Shown here piece by piece: positions 7,916-17,219 of a DNA stretch of 64,000 nucleotides. The stretch spans positions 1-64,000 of the forward strand of contig JAJYUL010000011.1 in the NCBI GenBank assembly GCA_021792555.1, in the 5' to 3' direction. Position numbers and translations under genes: made by a program. The notes under the pieces are model-generated. The model did no database searches. It saw only the letters and a list, made by a program, of their open reading frames with translations, and was not told the DNA's origin. The stretch is from Pseudomonadota bacterium. GTDB lineage: Bacteria > Pseudomonadota > Gammaproteobacteria > Steroidobacterales > Steroidobacteraceae. Numbering within the stretch: position 1 is the stretch's first letter; each line of letters opens with the position of its first letter.

Positions 7916-8592
7916 CGGGACTCGGCCTCGATCAGCCGATAGCCGATGCCCCACTTGGTCTCGATCGACAGCGCGGCATGCGCGCCGGCGAGCTTGCGCC
8001 GCAGGCGCGAGACGGCCGCCTCGAGCGCATTGGTGCTGCCGGCGTCCTCCAGCGCGTACAGCCGGTCCTCGAGCCGGTCCTTGGTGATGACCTGGCCCGG
8101 GACCCGCAGCAGCTCCTCGAGCAGCGCCGCTTCGCGGCGCGTCAGGTCGAGCGGCTTGCCGAATGCGGTTGCCTCGCGCGTGACGGTATCGAAGGTGACG
8201 CCCCCGAGGCTGTAGCGCGTCTCGCGCCGGCTGGCGGCGCGACGCAGCACCGCGCGCAGCCGCGCCTCGAGTTCGAGCAGGTTGAAGGGTTTGACGATGT
8301 AGTCGTCCGCGCCGGAGTTCAGCCCGAGCAGGCGCTCATCGACGCCGTCGCGCGCCGTGACGATGATGGCCGGCACTTGCGGCTGCACGGCGCGCAGCGC
8401 AGAGAGCAGCTGCATGCCGTCCGTATCGGGCAACCCGAGGTCGAGCACCACCGCGTCCGCGGGCGCGATGCGCGCGGCCGCGAGCGCCCGCTCGCCGCGG
8501 TCGACCGCATCGACCGCGAAACCGCGCTCGCGCAGATGATCGGCGATCATCTCGCGAATGGCCTGGTGGTCCTCGACCAGCAATACTCTCAT
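7912..8592 (-). CDS. Response regulator, OmpR/PhoB family
   Basis: The 226-residue protein has a receiver domain with acidic pair E7-D8, phospho-acceptor Asp51 (VLDLGLPD), Thr in IVTARDG and Lys in VKPFN. A winged-helix DNA-binding domain follows (about 125-222), ending SIETKWGIGYRLIEAES. It is cotranscribed with the kinase (ATGA overlap) and points away from the RND efflux genes. Its DNA target is probably in the 163-bp gap at 8593-8755, which would let it control both its own operon and the pump. This is inference from position. Confidence 0.92.
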   Translation of the reverse strand: MRVLLVEDHQAIREMIADHLRERGFAVDAVDRGERALAAARIAPADAVVLDLGLPDTDGMQLLSALRAVQPQVPAIIVTARDGVDERLLGLNSGADDYIVKPFNLLELEARLRAVLRRAASRRETRYSLGGVTFDTVTREATAFGKPLDLTRREAALLEELLRVPGQVITKDRLEDRLYALEDAGSTNALEAAVSRLRRKLAGAHAALSIETKWGIGYRLIEAESR

Positions 8593-8755
8593 GGCGCTCG
8601 CGTCCGCCGCGGGGGATTCGTACCATACATATTATCCGCGCCGGGCCCGCCGGTCGCTCGTCAGGACTTGGTCAGCAATGGCTGGCAATGTGTCGGCGCC
8701 GGCCGCGCAGCGGCTCCGGCCCCATGGGTAATGCACTGGAGAGACGGAACGCGCA

Positions 8756-10201
8756 ATGTACCGGATTGGCGGTAGTGGCCCCGCTGCGGCCCGATGGGAC
8801 GGCGCTCTCGCCCGCCGGCCGGCCTGGTCAAGATGCGTGCCTGGACGGCTGGCCTGCCTCGGCGCGCTCGCCGCCGCGGCGCTCCTCGGCGGGTGTGCGA
8901 CCTACCATGCGCTGCCGCTCGCGCGCCGGGCGGATCTTGCCGCCGGGCTCGCGGGTCTGCGCACCGAACTGCCGCCGCTGCGCCCCGGTGCGCCGCCGCG
9001 GCGCATCAATATCGACCGGCCGCTGCAGATCGATGACATCGGTCTGCTCGCGGTGCTGAATGACCCGGCGCTGCGCACCGAGCCGGGCACGCTGGCCGAG
9101 GCCGAGGCGGGTCTCGAGCAGGCTTCGATCCTGCCGAACCCCTCGGCGAGTCTGACCTACGAGGCCCTGCTCGGCGGGGCGGGCGGCGTCTCGCCCACCT
9201 GGTCGGCGTCCCTCACGCAGGACGTCGGATCCATCCTGACCTATCACACCCGTGTGAACGCGGCCCGCTATGCGCTCGGGCAAGTGAACGCCGATCTGCT
9301 CTGGCGGGAGTGGCAGGTGGCGCAGCAGGCGCGGCTGCTCGCGCTCGATCTGTACTGGGGCCGGGCCTCGCTGCGCGCGAGCGCTCGGGAGGCGCGGCTG
9401 CTCGATGCCGAGGCGCGCGCCGCGCAGGCGGCCGCCGCGAGCCGCAGCTTCGATCTGACTGCCTTGGCGCCGATCCTCGCGGCCAAGGCGGCCGCCGATC
9501 AGAACCTGGCGAGCCGGACCCTCGCGCAGCTGCGCGCCTGGCAGGCGCTCGATGCGTTGCTCGGACTCGAGCCGACCGTGCGCTTTCCGATAGCGCCGCC
9601 GGCACTGCCGCCGCTGCCGTCCTCCCTGCACACCCTGATCGCCCATCTGCCCGAGCGGCGCCCCGATCTGGTGGCCTTGAGGCTCGGGTACCGCTCGGCG
9701 GACGAGAACGTGCGCACGGCGATCATCGGCCAGTTCCCCGCCATGGTGCTCGGCGGTCAATGGGATCAGGACAACACCAATACCCGCGCCGCCGGTCCCA
9801 TCGCCTCTTTCGGCGTGCCGATCTTCGACCGCAACCAGGGCCAGATCGCCGCAGCGCGCGCCACGCGCCTGGTGCTGCATGCGCAGTATCAGGCCCGGCT
9901 CGATGCGGCGGTGGGCGCGGTGCGCGGCCTGCTCGTGCAGGCCCGCCAGCTGCGCCGGGAGCTGCGCCAGGCGAGCCGCTCCGCCGCCGCGGCGGAGCGG
10001 CTCGCCCGCTCGGCGCGCGGCGCTTACGCGCGCGGAGATATCGATGAGCGCGCGCTCACCAATTATCTGACCGCCTCGCTCGAGCGGCGGCTCGAGGTCA
10101 ATCGTCTCGAGCGCACGCTCGCCGCGGCGCGCGTTGCCATCACCCTTGAGCTCGGACTCGGACTGCCGCAGGTCCGCATTGTTCCGGCCGCACAGAAGTA
10201 A
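8756..10201 (+). CDS. TolC-family outer membrane lipoprotein of RND pump
   Basis: The 481-residue protein has a long, basic N-terminus, a hydrophobic segment and a lipobox LLGGC (Cys at about residue 47), so it is probably a lipid-anchored outer-membrane channel of the OprM/CusC kind. Two TolC-like repeats follow, with LPNPSASLTYEALLG near the first and FPAMVLGGQWDQDN near the second, and long helices typical of the periplasmic tunnel. It is first in a three-gene run with adaptor and RND permease. The true start may be further in, since the residues before the signal segment look non-conserved. Confidence 0.87.
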   Translation: MYRIGGSGPAAARWDGALARRPAWSRCVPGRLACLGALAAAALLGGCATYHALPLARRADLAAGLAGLRTELPPLRPGAPPRRINIDRPLQIDDIGLLAVLNDPALRTEPGTLAEAEAGLEQASILPNPSASLTYEALLGGAGGVSPTWSASLTQDVGSILTYHTRVNAARYALGQVNADLLWREWQVAQQARLLALDLYWGRASLRASAREARLLDAEARAAQAAAASRSFDLTALAPILAAKAAADQNLASRTLAQLRAWQALDALLGLEPTVRFPIAPPALPPLPSSLHTLIAHLPERRPDLVALRLGYRSADENVRTAIIGQFPAMVLGGQWDQDNTNTRAAGPIASFGVPIFDRNQGQIAAARATRLVLHAQYQARLDAAVGAVRGLLVQARQLRRELRQASRSAAAAERLARSARGAYARGDIDERALTNYLTASLERRLEVNRLERTLAAARVAITLELGLGLPQVRIVPAAQK

Positions 10202-10211
10202 AGAGGATGCC

Positions 10212-11270
10212 ATGAGCCGCCGAATGATCGCCTGGGTCGTCTGTGTTGCGCTCGCCCTCGCCGCGCTGCCGCGGCTGGTGCGCGCGGCGGCCGACCCGAC
10301 ACCGAGCGTACTGGTGACACTGACGCCGCTGCGTACAGGAAGCCTGCCGCACGTGGTGGTCGCGTACGGCACGGTGCAGCCGAGCAACACCGGCGGGCGG
10401 GTCCTGATGGCCGCCGAGTCCGGTGTCATCGGAACGGTGTACGTGCGGGTCGGGCAGCGGGTCGCGGCCGGCGCGCCGCTCGTGCAGGTGCTGCCGAGCC
10501 CGCAATCGGCCGCCGCCTATCACCAGGCGCTCTCGGCGCTGAAGGTGGCGCGCTCGCTGGTGCGCAGCACGCGCAAGCTTTACGGGCTGCATCTGGCGAC
10601 CAACCAGCAGCTCGCGGCGGCCGAGAAGACCGAACTCGATGCGCAGGCGAACCTCGCTGCGCTGCGCGCCGCCGGCGCCGGCGGACCGGACGTGCTGCGC
10701 GCGCCGTTCGCGGCCGTGATCACCGCGCTCTCGGCAGAGACCGGCAGCATCGTGAGCGAGGGCTCGCCGCTCGCCGCGCTCGCCGCGCCCGACCGGCTGG
10801 TGCTCGCCGCCGGGGTGGTGCCGCCCCAGGCGCTCAGCATGGCGGTGGGCGATGCGGCCGTCGTCGAGGCGACCGGCTCGGATCAGTGGGTGGCCGCGCG
10901 CGTGGCGATGCGCGGGGCGGCGAGCATGCCGAACAGCGGGCTCGTGCCGGTGCAGATTGCGCTGCCGCCGGGGAAATTCATGCCCGGGGAAGTCGCCAAG
11001 GCGCGCATCACCACCGCCCAGGTGCACGGCTTTCTCGTGCCGCACGCGGCGCTTCTGGTCAACGGCCGGGGCGCCCCCTACGTGGTGCAGGCCGTCAACG
11101 GGATCGCGCACAAGGTGCCGGTGAACGTGCTCGATGAGTACGATGATCAGGACATCATCGCCGGGGCGCTCGATCCGCACGCACCGGTGGTGCTGGCGGG
11201 GGACTATCAGCTCGCAGACGGCATGCACATCCGCGTGGCGAAGCCGGGCGCTGCGGGGACGGGCCAGTGA
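10212..11270 (+). CDS. RND efflux periplasmic adaptor
   Basis: The 352-residue protein begins at ATG 10212 after an AAGAGGA site. It has a cleavable signal peptide (about 1-25, ending RAAA), a lipoyl half (GVIGTVYVRVGQRVAAGAPLVQV), a short coiled-coil hairpin (about 95-155), the second lipoyl half (RAPFAAVITALSAETGSIVSEG) and barrel domains. Its stop overlaps the GTG start of the permease (GTGA), so the two are translationally coupled. It links the inner-membrane pump to the upstream TolC-type lipoprotein. Confidence 0.88.
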   Translation: MSRRMIAWVVCVALALAALPRLVRAAADPTPSVLVTLTPLRTGSLPHVVVAYGTVQPSNTGGRVLMAAESGVIGTVYVRVGQRVAAGAPLVQVLPSPQSAAAYHQALSALKVARSLVRSTRKLYGLHLATNQQLAAAEKTELDAQANLAALRAAGAGGPDVLRAPFAAVITALSAETGSIVSEGSPLAALAAPDRLVLAAGVVPPQALSMAVGDAAVVEATGSDQWVAARVAMRGAASMPNSGLVPVQIALPPGKFMPGEVAKARITTAQVHGFLVPHAALLVNGRGAPYVVQAVNGIAHKVPVNVLDEYDDQDIIAGALDPHAPVVLAGDYQLADGMHIRVAKPGAAGTGQ

Positions 11271-14200
11271 GTTTTGCCGATTGGGTCGAGCGGCACCGCC
11301 GCTCGCTCCTGACCATCGCCTTCGCGCTCGCGCTCGCCGGGGTGTTCGCCGCCATCTCCCTTCCCGTGGGGCTGTTTCCGGTCACGAGTTTCCCGCGCAT
11401 CCGCATCGAGGTGAGCACCGGCAGCATGCCGGCGCGGCAGATGCTGGTGGACGTGACCGAGCCGCTCGAGCAGGTCACGCGCGCCATCCCGGGGGCGCAG
11501 GACGTCAGTTCCACCACCTCGCGCGGCGCGGCGCAGATCTACGTCGATTTCCCCTGGGGCTGGAACATGAACCAGGCGTTCCTTGCGGTCGACGCCGCCC
11601 TGGCCCAGGAACTGCCTTCGCTGCCGAAAGGCACCACCTACGATGTGCTGCAGATGAGTCCGACGGTCCTGATGCCGTTCGTCTCCTATGCGCTCATCTC
11701 CAAGACCGTGCCGCCGACGGCGCTGCGGCAGCTTGCGCTCTATCAGATCACCCCGCTGCTCAGCGGCATCCCCGGTGTGCGCCGGGTCGGCGTGCTGGGC
11801 GGCGCGACTCCCGAAGTGCAGGTGTCGGTGGATGAGGAGAAGCTGCGGGCATACGGCCTGACGCTCGCCGACGTCTCGCGCGCTCTGTCCTCGACAAACA
11901 TCGTCTCGGCGGTCGGGCGGCTCGAGGACAACGATCTGCTCTACCTGGCGATCAACGACAACGCCTTCACCTCGCTGCGCTCGGTGCGTCAGGTGGCGCT
12001 GCAGACCGCCGGTCACGGCATCGTGCGGCTCGGGGCCATCGCCAAGATCAGCATGGGGACCGTGCCGCAGTGGCTGCTGGTCGACGACAACGGCCGACCG
12101 GCCGTGACCTTCGACGTCTATCAGCAGGACAGCGCCGACTCGATCAGCCTGGCGCGCAAGGTCAAGGAGCGCCTGGCGGCGTTCATGAAGACGCAGCCGA
12201 AGTCGATTCGTCTTTACAAGTGGTACGACCAGACGAAGATGGTCGGCTCCTCGATCGCCGCGCTCGAGGAGGCGATCCTGATCGGCCTGGTGTTCGCCGC
12301 GCTGGTGCTGCTCGCGTTCCTGCGCAACTGGCGGGTCACCCTGGTGGCGATGATGGTGGTGCCGCTGTCGGTGCTGATCACCGTGCTGCTGCTCTCGCTG
12401 CTCGGCATGACGTTCAACATCATGACGCTCGGCGGCATTGCCGCGGCGATCGGACTGCTGATCGACGATGTGATCGTCATGATCGAGCACATCGCGCGGC
12501 GTGCAGGCGCGCCGGGGGTGGAAAACCCCCACCAGAGCGTGCTCGCCGCGGCGCGCGAGTTCCTCACTCCGCTGCTCGGCTCGAGCCTCGCCACCATCAT
12601 CATCTTCATCCCGCTCGCGTTTCTCTCGGGCATCACCGGCGCGTTCTTCAAGTTCCTCTCGCTCACCATGGCCTCGGCGCTGATCATCTCGCTCATTCTC
12701 ACCGCCTTTGCGGTGCCGGTGCTGGCGCGGGGTCTGATCGACTTCAAGACCTTCCACGATCCGTCCCACGGCAAGGAGACGCGTCTGAAGCGCCTGCACG
12801 GGCAGGCGCTGGGCCGGCTCTTCGAGCGGCCGGTGCTGCTGGTGCCGGCGCTGCTCGCGCTGCTGCTCATCGGCTTCATCGCCTACCTCAACGTCGGCAG
12901 CGGCTTCCTGCCGCGCATGGACGAGGGCGGCTTCGTGCTCGATTACCAGGCCGCGCCGGGCACCTCGCTCACCGAAACAAACCGCGAGCTCGAGGAGATC
13001 GAAAGCATTCTGCACAAGGATCCCTACGTCTACACCTTCTCGCGCCGCACCGGCGCGGGGCTGGGCGGGGATCTGAACGAGGCGTATCAGGGCGATTTCT
13101 TCGTGCGGCTGATCCCTGCCTCGAAGCGGCCGAACATCTGGTCGGTGATGGACGAGATCACCCGCAAGGTGACGCGCGACGTGCCCGGCATCCAGTTCGA
13201 TACCCATCAACTGATGGCGGACATGATCGGCGACATGGTCGGACGCAGCCAGCCGGTGGTGATCACCCTGAGTGCGAAGAACCCGGCGGTGCTCGGCGCG
13301 GTCGCGGTCCGGGTCGCCAATGCGATCAAGAAGGTGCCCGGCATCGAGCCGGCCTCGGTCAACGATGGGGTGGTGCCGGCCGGCGATGCGCTCGATATCC
13401 ACGTCGATCCGGCGGCCGCAGCGATGGAGGGACTGACCGTCGCGCAGGTGCAGAATCAGGTCTATCACTATCTGCACGGCGCGGTGGTGACGCGCTACCT
13501 CGGAACGGTGCAGGACATCGGCGTGCGCCTGTGGCTGAGTCCGCCGGAGCGGCGGATCTACCGCAGCCAGCTCGGGGATCTGCCGATCCGCGCGCCGAAC
13601 GGCCGGGTGCTGCGGCTCTCGAGCGTCGCGAAGGTGACCTTCGTGGCCGGCCAGCCGGAGCTCACCCGCAACAACCTCGCGCAGATCGTGCCGGTGACCG
13701 CGCAGATCGGCGGCGGCTACGCGCTCAGCACGACCATCGATGGCGTCAAGGCGGTGCTCGAGAAGCCGGGCCTGCTGCCGCCGGGCGTGATGTACACGCT
13801 CGGCGGGCAATACAAGCAGGAGCAGCTGGCCGTCCACGGCATGATCCGCGTGTTCGGCGCGGCCCTGGTGGCGGAGATCATCCTGCTGCTGTTCCTCTAC
13901 GAGCGCTTCACGATTCCGATCATCATCGTGTTGAGCTCGCTCATTTCCACCGGCGCGGTGTTCGTCGGACTGTGGGTGACGCGGGTGGAGCTGAACATCA
14001 CCGCCATGATGGGCATGGTGATGATCGTCGGCATCTCCACGGAGATGGCGGTGTTCTACGTGTCGGAATACCAGGCGCTCGAGAAGACGATGCCGCCGCG
14101 TCAGGCGCTGTACGAGGCGGCGCTCAACCGGCTGCGGCCGATCACCATGAGCACCCTGGCCATGATTCTGGCGCTGGTGCCGCTCGGGGCGGCGATCAGC

Positions 14201-14335
14201 GGCTCGGGCGATCAGATGCTCCAGCCGCTCGCCATCGCGATCATCGCCGGCGCGGTGGTGCAGCTGCCGCTGGTGCTGCTGGTGATGCCGGTGGTGCTGT
14301 GGCTGACCGGGCGCTTCGAGCGCGCGCCGAACTGA
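11267..14335 (+). CDS. RND efflux permease
   Basis: The 1022-residue protein starts with GTG at 11267. It has the RND plan: a first membrane helix (about 15-33), a periplasmic porter domain, a six-helix block, a second porter domain (about 555-855) and a closing helix block. The proton-relay helix 4 reads GLLIDDVIVMIEHIARR with the paired Asp residues of drug-type (HAE) pumps rather than the metal-type wording. Substrate cannot be assigned. The upstream lipoprotein channel and adaptor complete a tripartite pump, and the divergent two-component system is the likely regulator. Confidence 0.93.
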   Translation: MSFADWVERHRRSLLTIAFALALAGVFAAISLPVGLFPVTSFPRIRIEVSTGSMPARQMLVDVTEPLEQVTRAIPGAQDVSSTTSRGAAQIYVDFPWGWNMNQAFLAVDAALAQELPSLPKGTTYDVLQMSPTVLMPFVSYALISKTVPPTALRQLALYQITPLLSGIPGVRRVGVLGGATPEVQVSVDEEKLRAYGLTLADVSRALSSTNIVSAVGRLEDNDLLYLAINDNAFTSLRSVRQVALQTAGHGIVRLGAIAKISMGTVPQWLLVDDNGRPAVTFDVYQQDSADSISLARKVKERLAAFMKTQPKSIRLYKWYDQTKMVGSSIAALEEAILIGLVFAALVLLAFLRNWRVTLVAMMVVPLSVLITVLLLSLLGMTFNIMTLGGIAAAIGLLIDDVIVMIEHIARRAGAPGVENPHQSVLAAAREFLTPLLGSSLATIIIFIPLAFLSGITGAFFKFLSLTMASALIISLILTAFAVPVLARGLIDFKTFHDPSHGKETRLKRLHGQALGRLFERPVLLVPALLALLLIGFIAYLNVGSGFLPRMDEGGFVLDYQAAPGTSLTETNRELEEIESILHKDPYVYTFSRRTGAGLGGDLNEAYQGDFFVRLIPASKRPNIWSVMDEITRKVTRDVPGIQFDTHQLMADMIGDMVGRSQPVVITLSAKNPAVLGAVAVRVANAIKKVPGIEPASVNDGVVPAGDALDIHVDPAAAAMEGLTVAQVQNQVYHYLHGAVVTRYLGTVQDIGVRLWLSPPERRIYRSQLGDLPIRAPNGRVLRLSSVAKVTFVAGQPELTRNNLAQIVPVTAQIGGGYALSTTIDGVKAVLEKPGLLPPGVMYTLGGQYKQEQLAVHGMIRVFGAALVAEIILLLFLYERFTIPIIIVLSSLISTGAVFVGLWVTRVELNITAMMGMVMIVGISTEMAVFYVSEYQALEKTMPPRQALYEAALNRLRPITMSTLAMILALVPLGAAISGSGDQMLQPLAIAIIAGAVVQLPLVLLVMPVVLWLTGRFERAPN

Positions 14336-14345
14336 TCGGGCGCGC

Positions 14346-15224
14346 TTACGGCGCAGCGAGCCACAGATCCCCGCGGCGGTGCGCGCGGCCGTCGCCTTCC
14401 AGCTTCAGCAGGTGCGCAAGCAGCGAGCGCTCGGCGAGGCCGTGCAGCACGGCCGGCACCTCCGCGTAGACGTGCTCGCACAGGGCGGCGAGCGACTGCG
14501 CCTTGTGCACGCTCAGCGCCGCGTGCACGCGGGACTCACGGTTCAGGCGGTGCGCGATGAGCGCGCACAAGGCGTCGTGGGGCTCGCAGATGAGCATCCC
14601 GTGTCCGGGGGCGATCATCGTCAGATCTTCCGTGAGCAGCCGCTCGAGTGAAGCGAGGTACGCGCGCATGTCCCCATCGGGCGGATCGATCACCACGGTC
14701 GAGCCCTGGATGATGTGATCGCCGGTGAACAGCAGCCCCTCGGACTCGAGCAGATAACAGAGGTGATTGGAGGCGTGCCCCGGCGTGTGCATCACGCGCA
14801 GCGTGGTGCCGGCCGCTAGCCTCAGCGTATCCCCCTCGCCGAGCTCACGGTCGGGAGCGAAGGTGCGGTCCTGCCCCTCGGCGTGCGCGCTTACCCGGCC
14901 GAGCAGCTCCGCGCCCGTGAGCCGCCGCAGCGGCACCGCGCCGGGGGAGTGGTCCGGATGGGTGTGAGTGACCAGTATGTGCCGGATGGGGCCGGGCGCG
15001 GCGAGCTGCAGGGCCCGCAGGTGCCTGGAGCTCGCCGGTCCCGGATCGATGAGCGCCCAGTCGTCCCCTTCGCCCACGAAATAACTGTTCGTGCCGGGCC
15101 CGGTCATCAGGCCGCCGTTGGCGCAGGTCAGGCGCCAGACTCTCTGCGAGAGGCGCACGGGCACGCCGGGCTTGACCGCAGCGCTCGCCGAGACCTCCGT
15201 GGGCTTGCCGCTCTCGTGACTCAT
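14346..15224 (-). CDS. MBL-fold metallo-hydrolase, LACTB2-like
   Basis: The 292-residue protein has the metallo-beta-lactamase metal motif VTHTHPDHSPGA (HxHxDH, about residue 85), a third His in MHTPGHASNHLCYL, an Asp in FTGDHIIQGS and a late His in MIAPGHG. The C-terminal 70 residues form a winged-helix-like tail (AALCEHVYAEVPAVLHGLAERSLLAHLLKLE) typical of the LACTB2 branch, which includes RNA endonucleases and thioesterase-like enzymes. It is convergent with the RND permease (10-bp gap). I considered a persulfide dioxygenase because of nearby sulfur genes, but the sequence does not fit that branch. Confidence 0.85.
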   Translation of the reverse strand: MSHESGKPTEVSASAAVKPGVPVRLSQRVWRLTCANGGLMTGPGTNSYFVGEGDDWALIDPGPASSRHLRALQLAAPGPIRHILVTHTHPDHSPGAVPLRRLTGAELLGRVSAHAEGQDRTFAPDRELGEGDTLRLAAGTTLRVMHTPGHASNHLCYLLESEGLLFTGDHIIQGSTVVIDPPDGDMRAYLASLERLLTEDLTMIAPGHGMLICEPHDALCALIAHRLNRESRVHAALSVHKAQSLAALCEHVYAEVPAVLHGLAERSLLAHLLKLEGDGRAHRRGDLWLAAP

Positions 15225-15271
15225 CGCGCTGCGATGCTAGCATGCGCGGGCCGGGTCATGAGGAGCGCTCC

Positions 15272-16084
15272 ATGACGAGTCTCGTACGCCAGCCGACGGT
15301 GTTTCTCACCCACGGCGGCGGTCCCTGCTTCTGGATGGATTTCCCCGCGCCCATGGGGCCGCACGCCTATGACGGGCTCAGGGACTACCTGTCCGCGCTG
15401 ATCGGCGGCCTGCCGGCCGCCCCGCGGGCCATCGTGATGGTCTCGGCGCACTGGGAGGAGGCCGCACCGACGGTGAGCGCCGCCCCGGCCCCCGGGATGC
15501 TGTTCGACTACTATGGCTTCCCGCCCCACACGTATCGCCTGAGCTACCCCGCGCCGGGCGAGCCGCAGCTGGCCGAACGGGTGCGCGGACTGCTCGGGGC
15601 GGCCGGCATTGCAGCCGGCACCGACGCTGCGCGCGGCTTCGACCATGGCGTGTTCGTGCCGATGCTCATCGCCGACCCGTCGGCGCGTATCCCCGTGGTC
15701 ATGCTCTCGCTCGAGGCCAGCCTCGACCCCGCGCGTCACCTGGCGATCGGCGCGGCGCTGGCGCCGTTGCGCGCCGAGCAGGTTCTCATCATCGGCAGCG
15801 GGAGCAGTTACCATAATCTTCGCGCCATCTTCGACGGCGGGGAGGCCGGTTCGGTGGCGTTCGACGATTGGCTGAACGAGACCGCCACGGCGGTCGATCC
15901 GGCCGCGCGCCGCGCGCGGCTCATCGATTGGCGCCGCGCGCCCAATGCGCGCGCCTGCCACCCGCGCGAGGAGCACCTGATCCCGATGATGGTGGCGGCG
16001 GGTGCCGCCGGGGAGGATCCGGGCCGCGCCACGTTCCGCGGCCGGATCGGCGGGAAGGCCTACTCCTGCTTCAGCTTCGGCTGA
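15272..16084 (+). CDS. LigB-type extradiol dioxygenase (4,5-DOPA dioxygenase-like)
   Basis: The 270-residue protein starts at ATG 15272 with an AGGAG site at 15261. Motifs fit the class III extradiol dioxygenase family including YgiD/DODA: metal His in THGGGPCFW, VSAHWEE, the GFPPHTYRLSYPAPG stretch, RGFDHGVFVPM and IGSGSSYHNL. These enzymes bind iron or zinc and open catechol rings. It is divergent from the MBL gene and convergent with the Old Yellow Enzyme. No aromatic-degradation cluster surrounds it, so its real substrate is open. Confidence 0.87.
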   Translation: MTSLVRQPTVFLTHGGGPCFWMDFPAPMGPHAYDGLRDYLSALIGGLPAAPRAIVMVSAHWEEAAPTVSAAPAPGMLFDYYGFPPHTYRLSYPAPGEPQLAERVRGLLGAAGIAAGTDAARGFDHGVFVPMLIADPSARIPVVMLSLEASLDPARHLAIGAALAPLRAEQVLIIGSGSSYHNLRAIFDGGEAGSVAFDDWLNETATAVDPAARRARLIDWRRAPNARACHPREEHLIPMMVAAGAAGEDPGRATFRGRIGGKAYSCFSFG

Positions 16085-16090
16085 GGGCGT

Positions 16091-17170
16091 TCAGGCCTTG
16101 CGGCGCGGGGCGGCCTCGCACGCGAGTGCCGGGTAGTCGGTGTAGCCGGCGGGGCCGCCGTGGTAGAACAGATCCGGCCGCGGCTCGTTCAGCGGGGCGC
16201 CGGTGCGCAGCCGCTCCACCAGATCCGGATTGGCGATGAACAGCTTGCCGAAGGCCACTGCGTCGGCTTCGTCGCGCTCGAGCAGCCGGGTGGCGCTCTC
16301 GAGCGTGAGTTTCTCGTTGGCGATGTAGACCCCGTTGAATGCGCGCTTCAGCTGCGGGCCGATGCGCTCGCCGTCGGGATGCTCACGCGCGAACACGAAC
16401 GCGATCCCGCGCCGCGAGAGCTCGCGGACCACGTAGCCGAAGGTCGCGGCACGGTCCGAGTCGCCCATCGAGTGCGCGTCGCCCCGCGGGGCGAGGTGCA
16501 CACCGACCCGGCCCGCGCCCCAGACCTTGATCGCCGCGTCGGTGACCTCGAGCAGCAGCCGGGCGCGGTTCTCGAGTGCACCGCCGTAGTCATCGTCGCG
16601 CCGGTTGGCGCTGTCCTGCAGAAACTGATCGAGCAGATAGCCGTTGGCGCCGTGCAGCTCCACGCCGTCGAATCCGGCGCGCTCGGCGTTCTCGGCGCCG
16701 CGGGCGAACGCCGCAATGACGCCCGGGATCTCCTCGCGTGCGAGCGCGCGCGGCACCACGTAAGGGGTCTGCGGGCGCACCAGGCTGACGTGACCGGCGG
16801 GCGCGACGGCGCTCGGGGCGACGGGCAGCTGACCGCCCAAGAAGATCGGATGAGACACCCGACCGACGTGCCAGAGCTGCAGGAAGATCCGTCCGCCCTC
16901 GGCATGCACGGCGCGCGTGACCTGCCTCCAGCCCTGCACCTGCTCATCCGACCAGATGCCCGGGGTATCGGCGTAGCCCACGCCCATCGGGGTGACCACG
17001 GTGGCTTCCGAGAGGATCAGGCCCGCCGAGGCGCGCTGGCGGTAGTACTCGCACATCAGGGCGTTCGGCACGCGCTCGGCGCCGGCGCGGCTGCGCGTCA
17101 GCGGCGCCATGACGATACGGTTCGGCAGAAGCAGCTCGCCGACCTGCAGCGAGTCGAACAGTCCGGGCAT
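16091..17170 (-). CDS. Old Yellow Enzyme-family alkene reductase
   Basis: The 359-residue FMN protein matches the NemA/OYE family. It has NRIVMAPLTRSRA at the N-terminus, LQLWHVGRVSHP (about 100-111), the substrate-binding His-Asn pair in ELHGANGYLLDQFLQ, the DYGGALENRARL motif and the C-terminal FGKLFIANPDLVERL phosphate-binding region. Such enzymes use NADPH to reduce activated C=C bonds or nitro groups. Its ATG at 17170 lies 49 bp from the ArsR gene end, so it may be transcribed with the regulator at 17220-17585. That would put electrophile detoxification under the same redox or sulfur signal; this is inference. Confidence 0.92.
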   Translation of the reverse strand: MPGLFDSLQVGELLLPNRIVMAPLTRSRAGAERVPNALMCEYYRQRASAGLILSEATVVTPMGVGYADTPGIWSDEQVQGWRQVTRAVHAEGGRIFLQLWHVGRVSHPIFLGGQLPVAPSAVAPAGHVSLVRPQTPYVVPRALAREEIPGVIAAFARGAENAERAGFDGVELHGANGYLLDQFLQDSANRRDDDYGGALENRARLLLEVTDAAIKVWGAGRVGVHLAPRGDAHSMGDSDRAATFGYVVRELSRRGIAFVFAREHPDGERIGPQLKRAFNGVYIANEKLTLESATRLLERDEADAVAFGKLFIANPDLVERLRTGAPLNEPRPDLFYHGGPAGYTDYPALACEAAPRRKA

Positions 17171-17219
17171 GGGGTTTGGAGAAATCTGCGGTGGAAACCG
17201 CGTATTGAACCACGGGGGG

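Noticed and set aside
11207-13837. 876-codon open frame antisense to the RND permease
   Set aside because: It mirrors codon bias of the real gene on the other strand; the protein is Arg/His/Asp/Gln-rich with no domains. The same applies to long antisense frames at 19516-23457, 26328-29405 and 32181-34535.
11267-14335. Heavy-metal (CusA/CzcA) type for the first RND permease
   Set aside because: Helix 4 has paired Asp (LLIDDVIVM), and no Met- or His-rich metal features are seen in the adaptor or channel.
14346-15224. MBL hydrolase as an ETHE1-like persulfide dioxygenase of the sulfide operon
   Set aside because: The C-terminal winged-helix tail and metal-site wording fit LACTB2, and it is not in the ArsR-controlled run.
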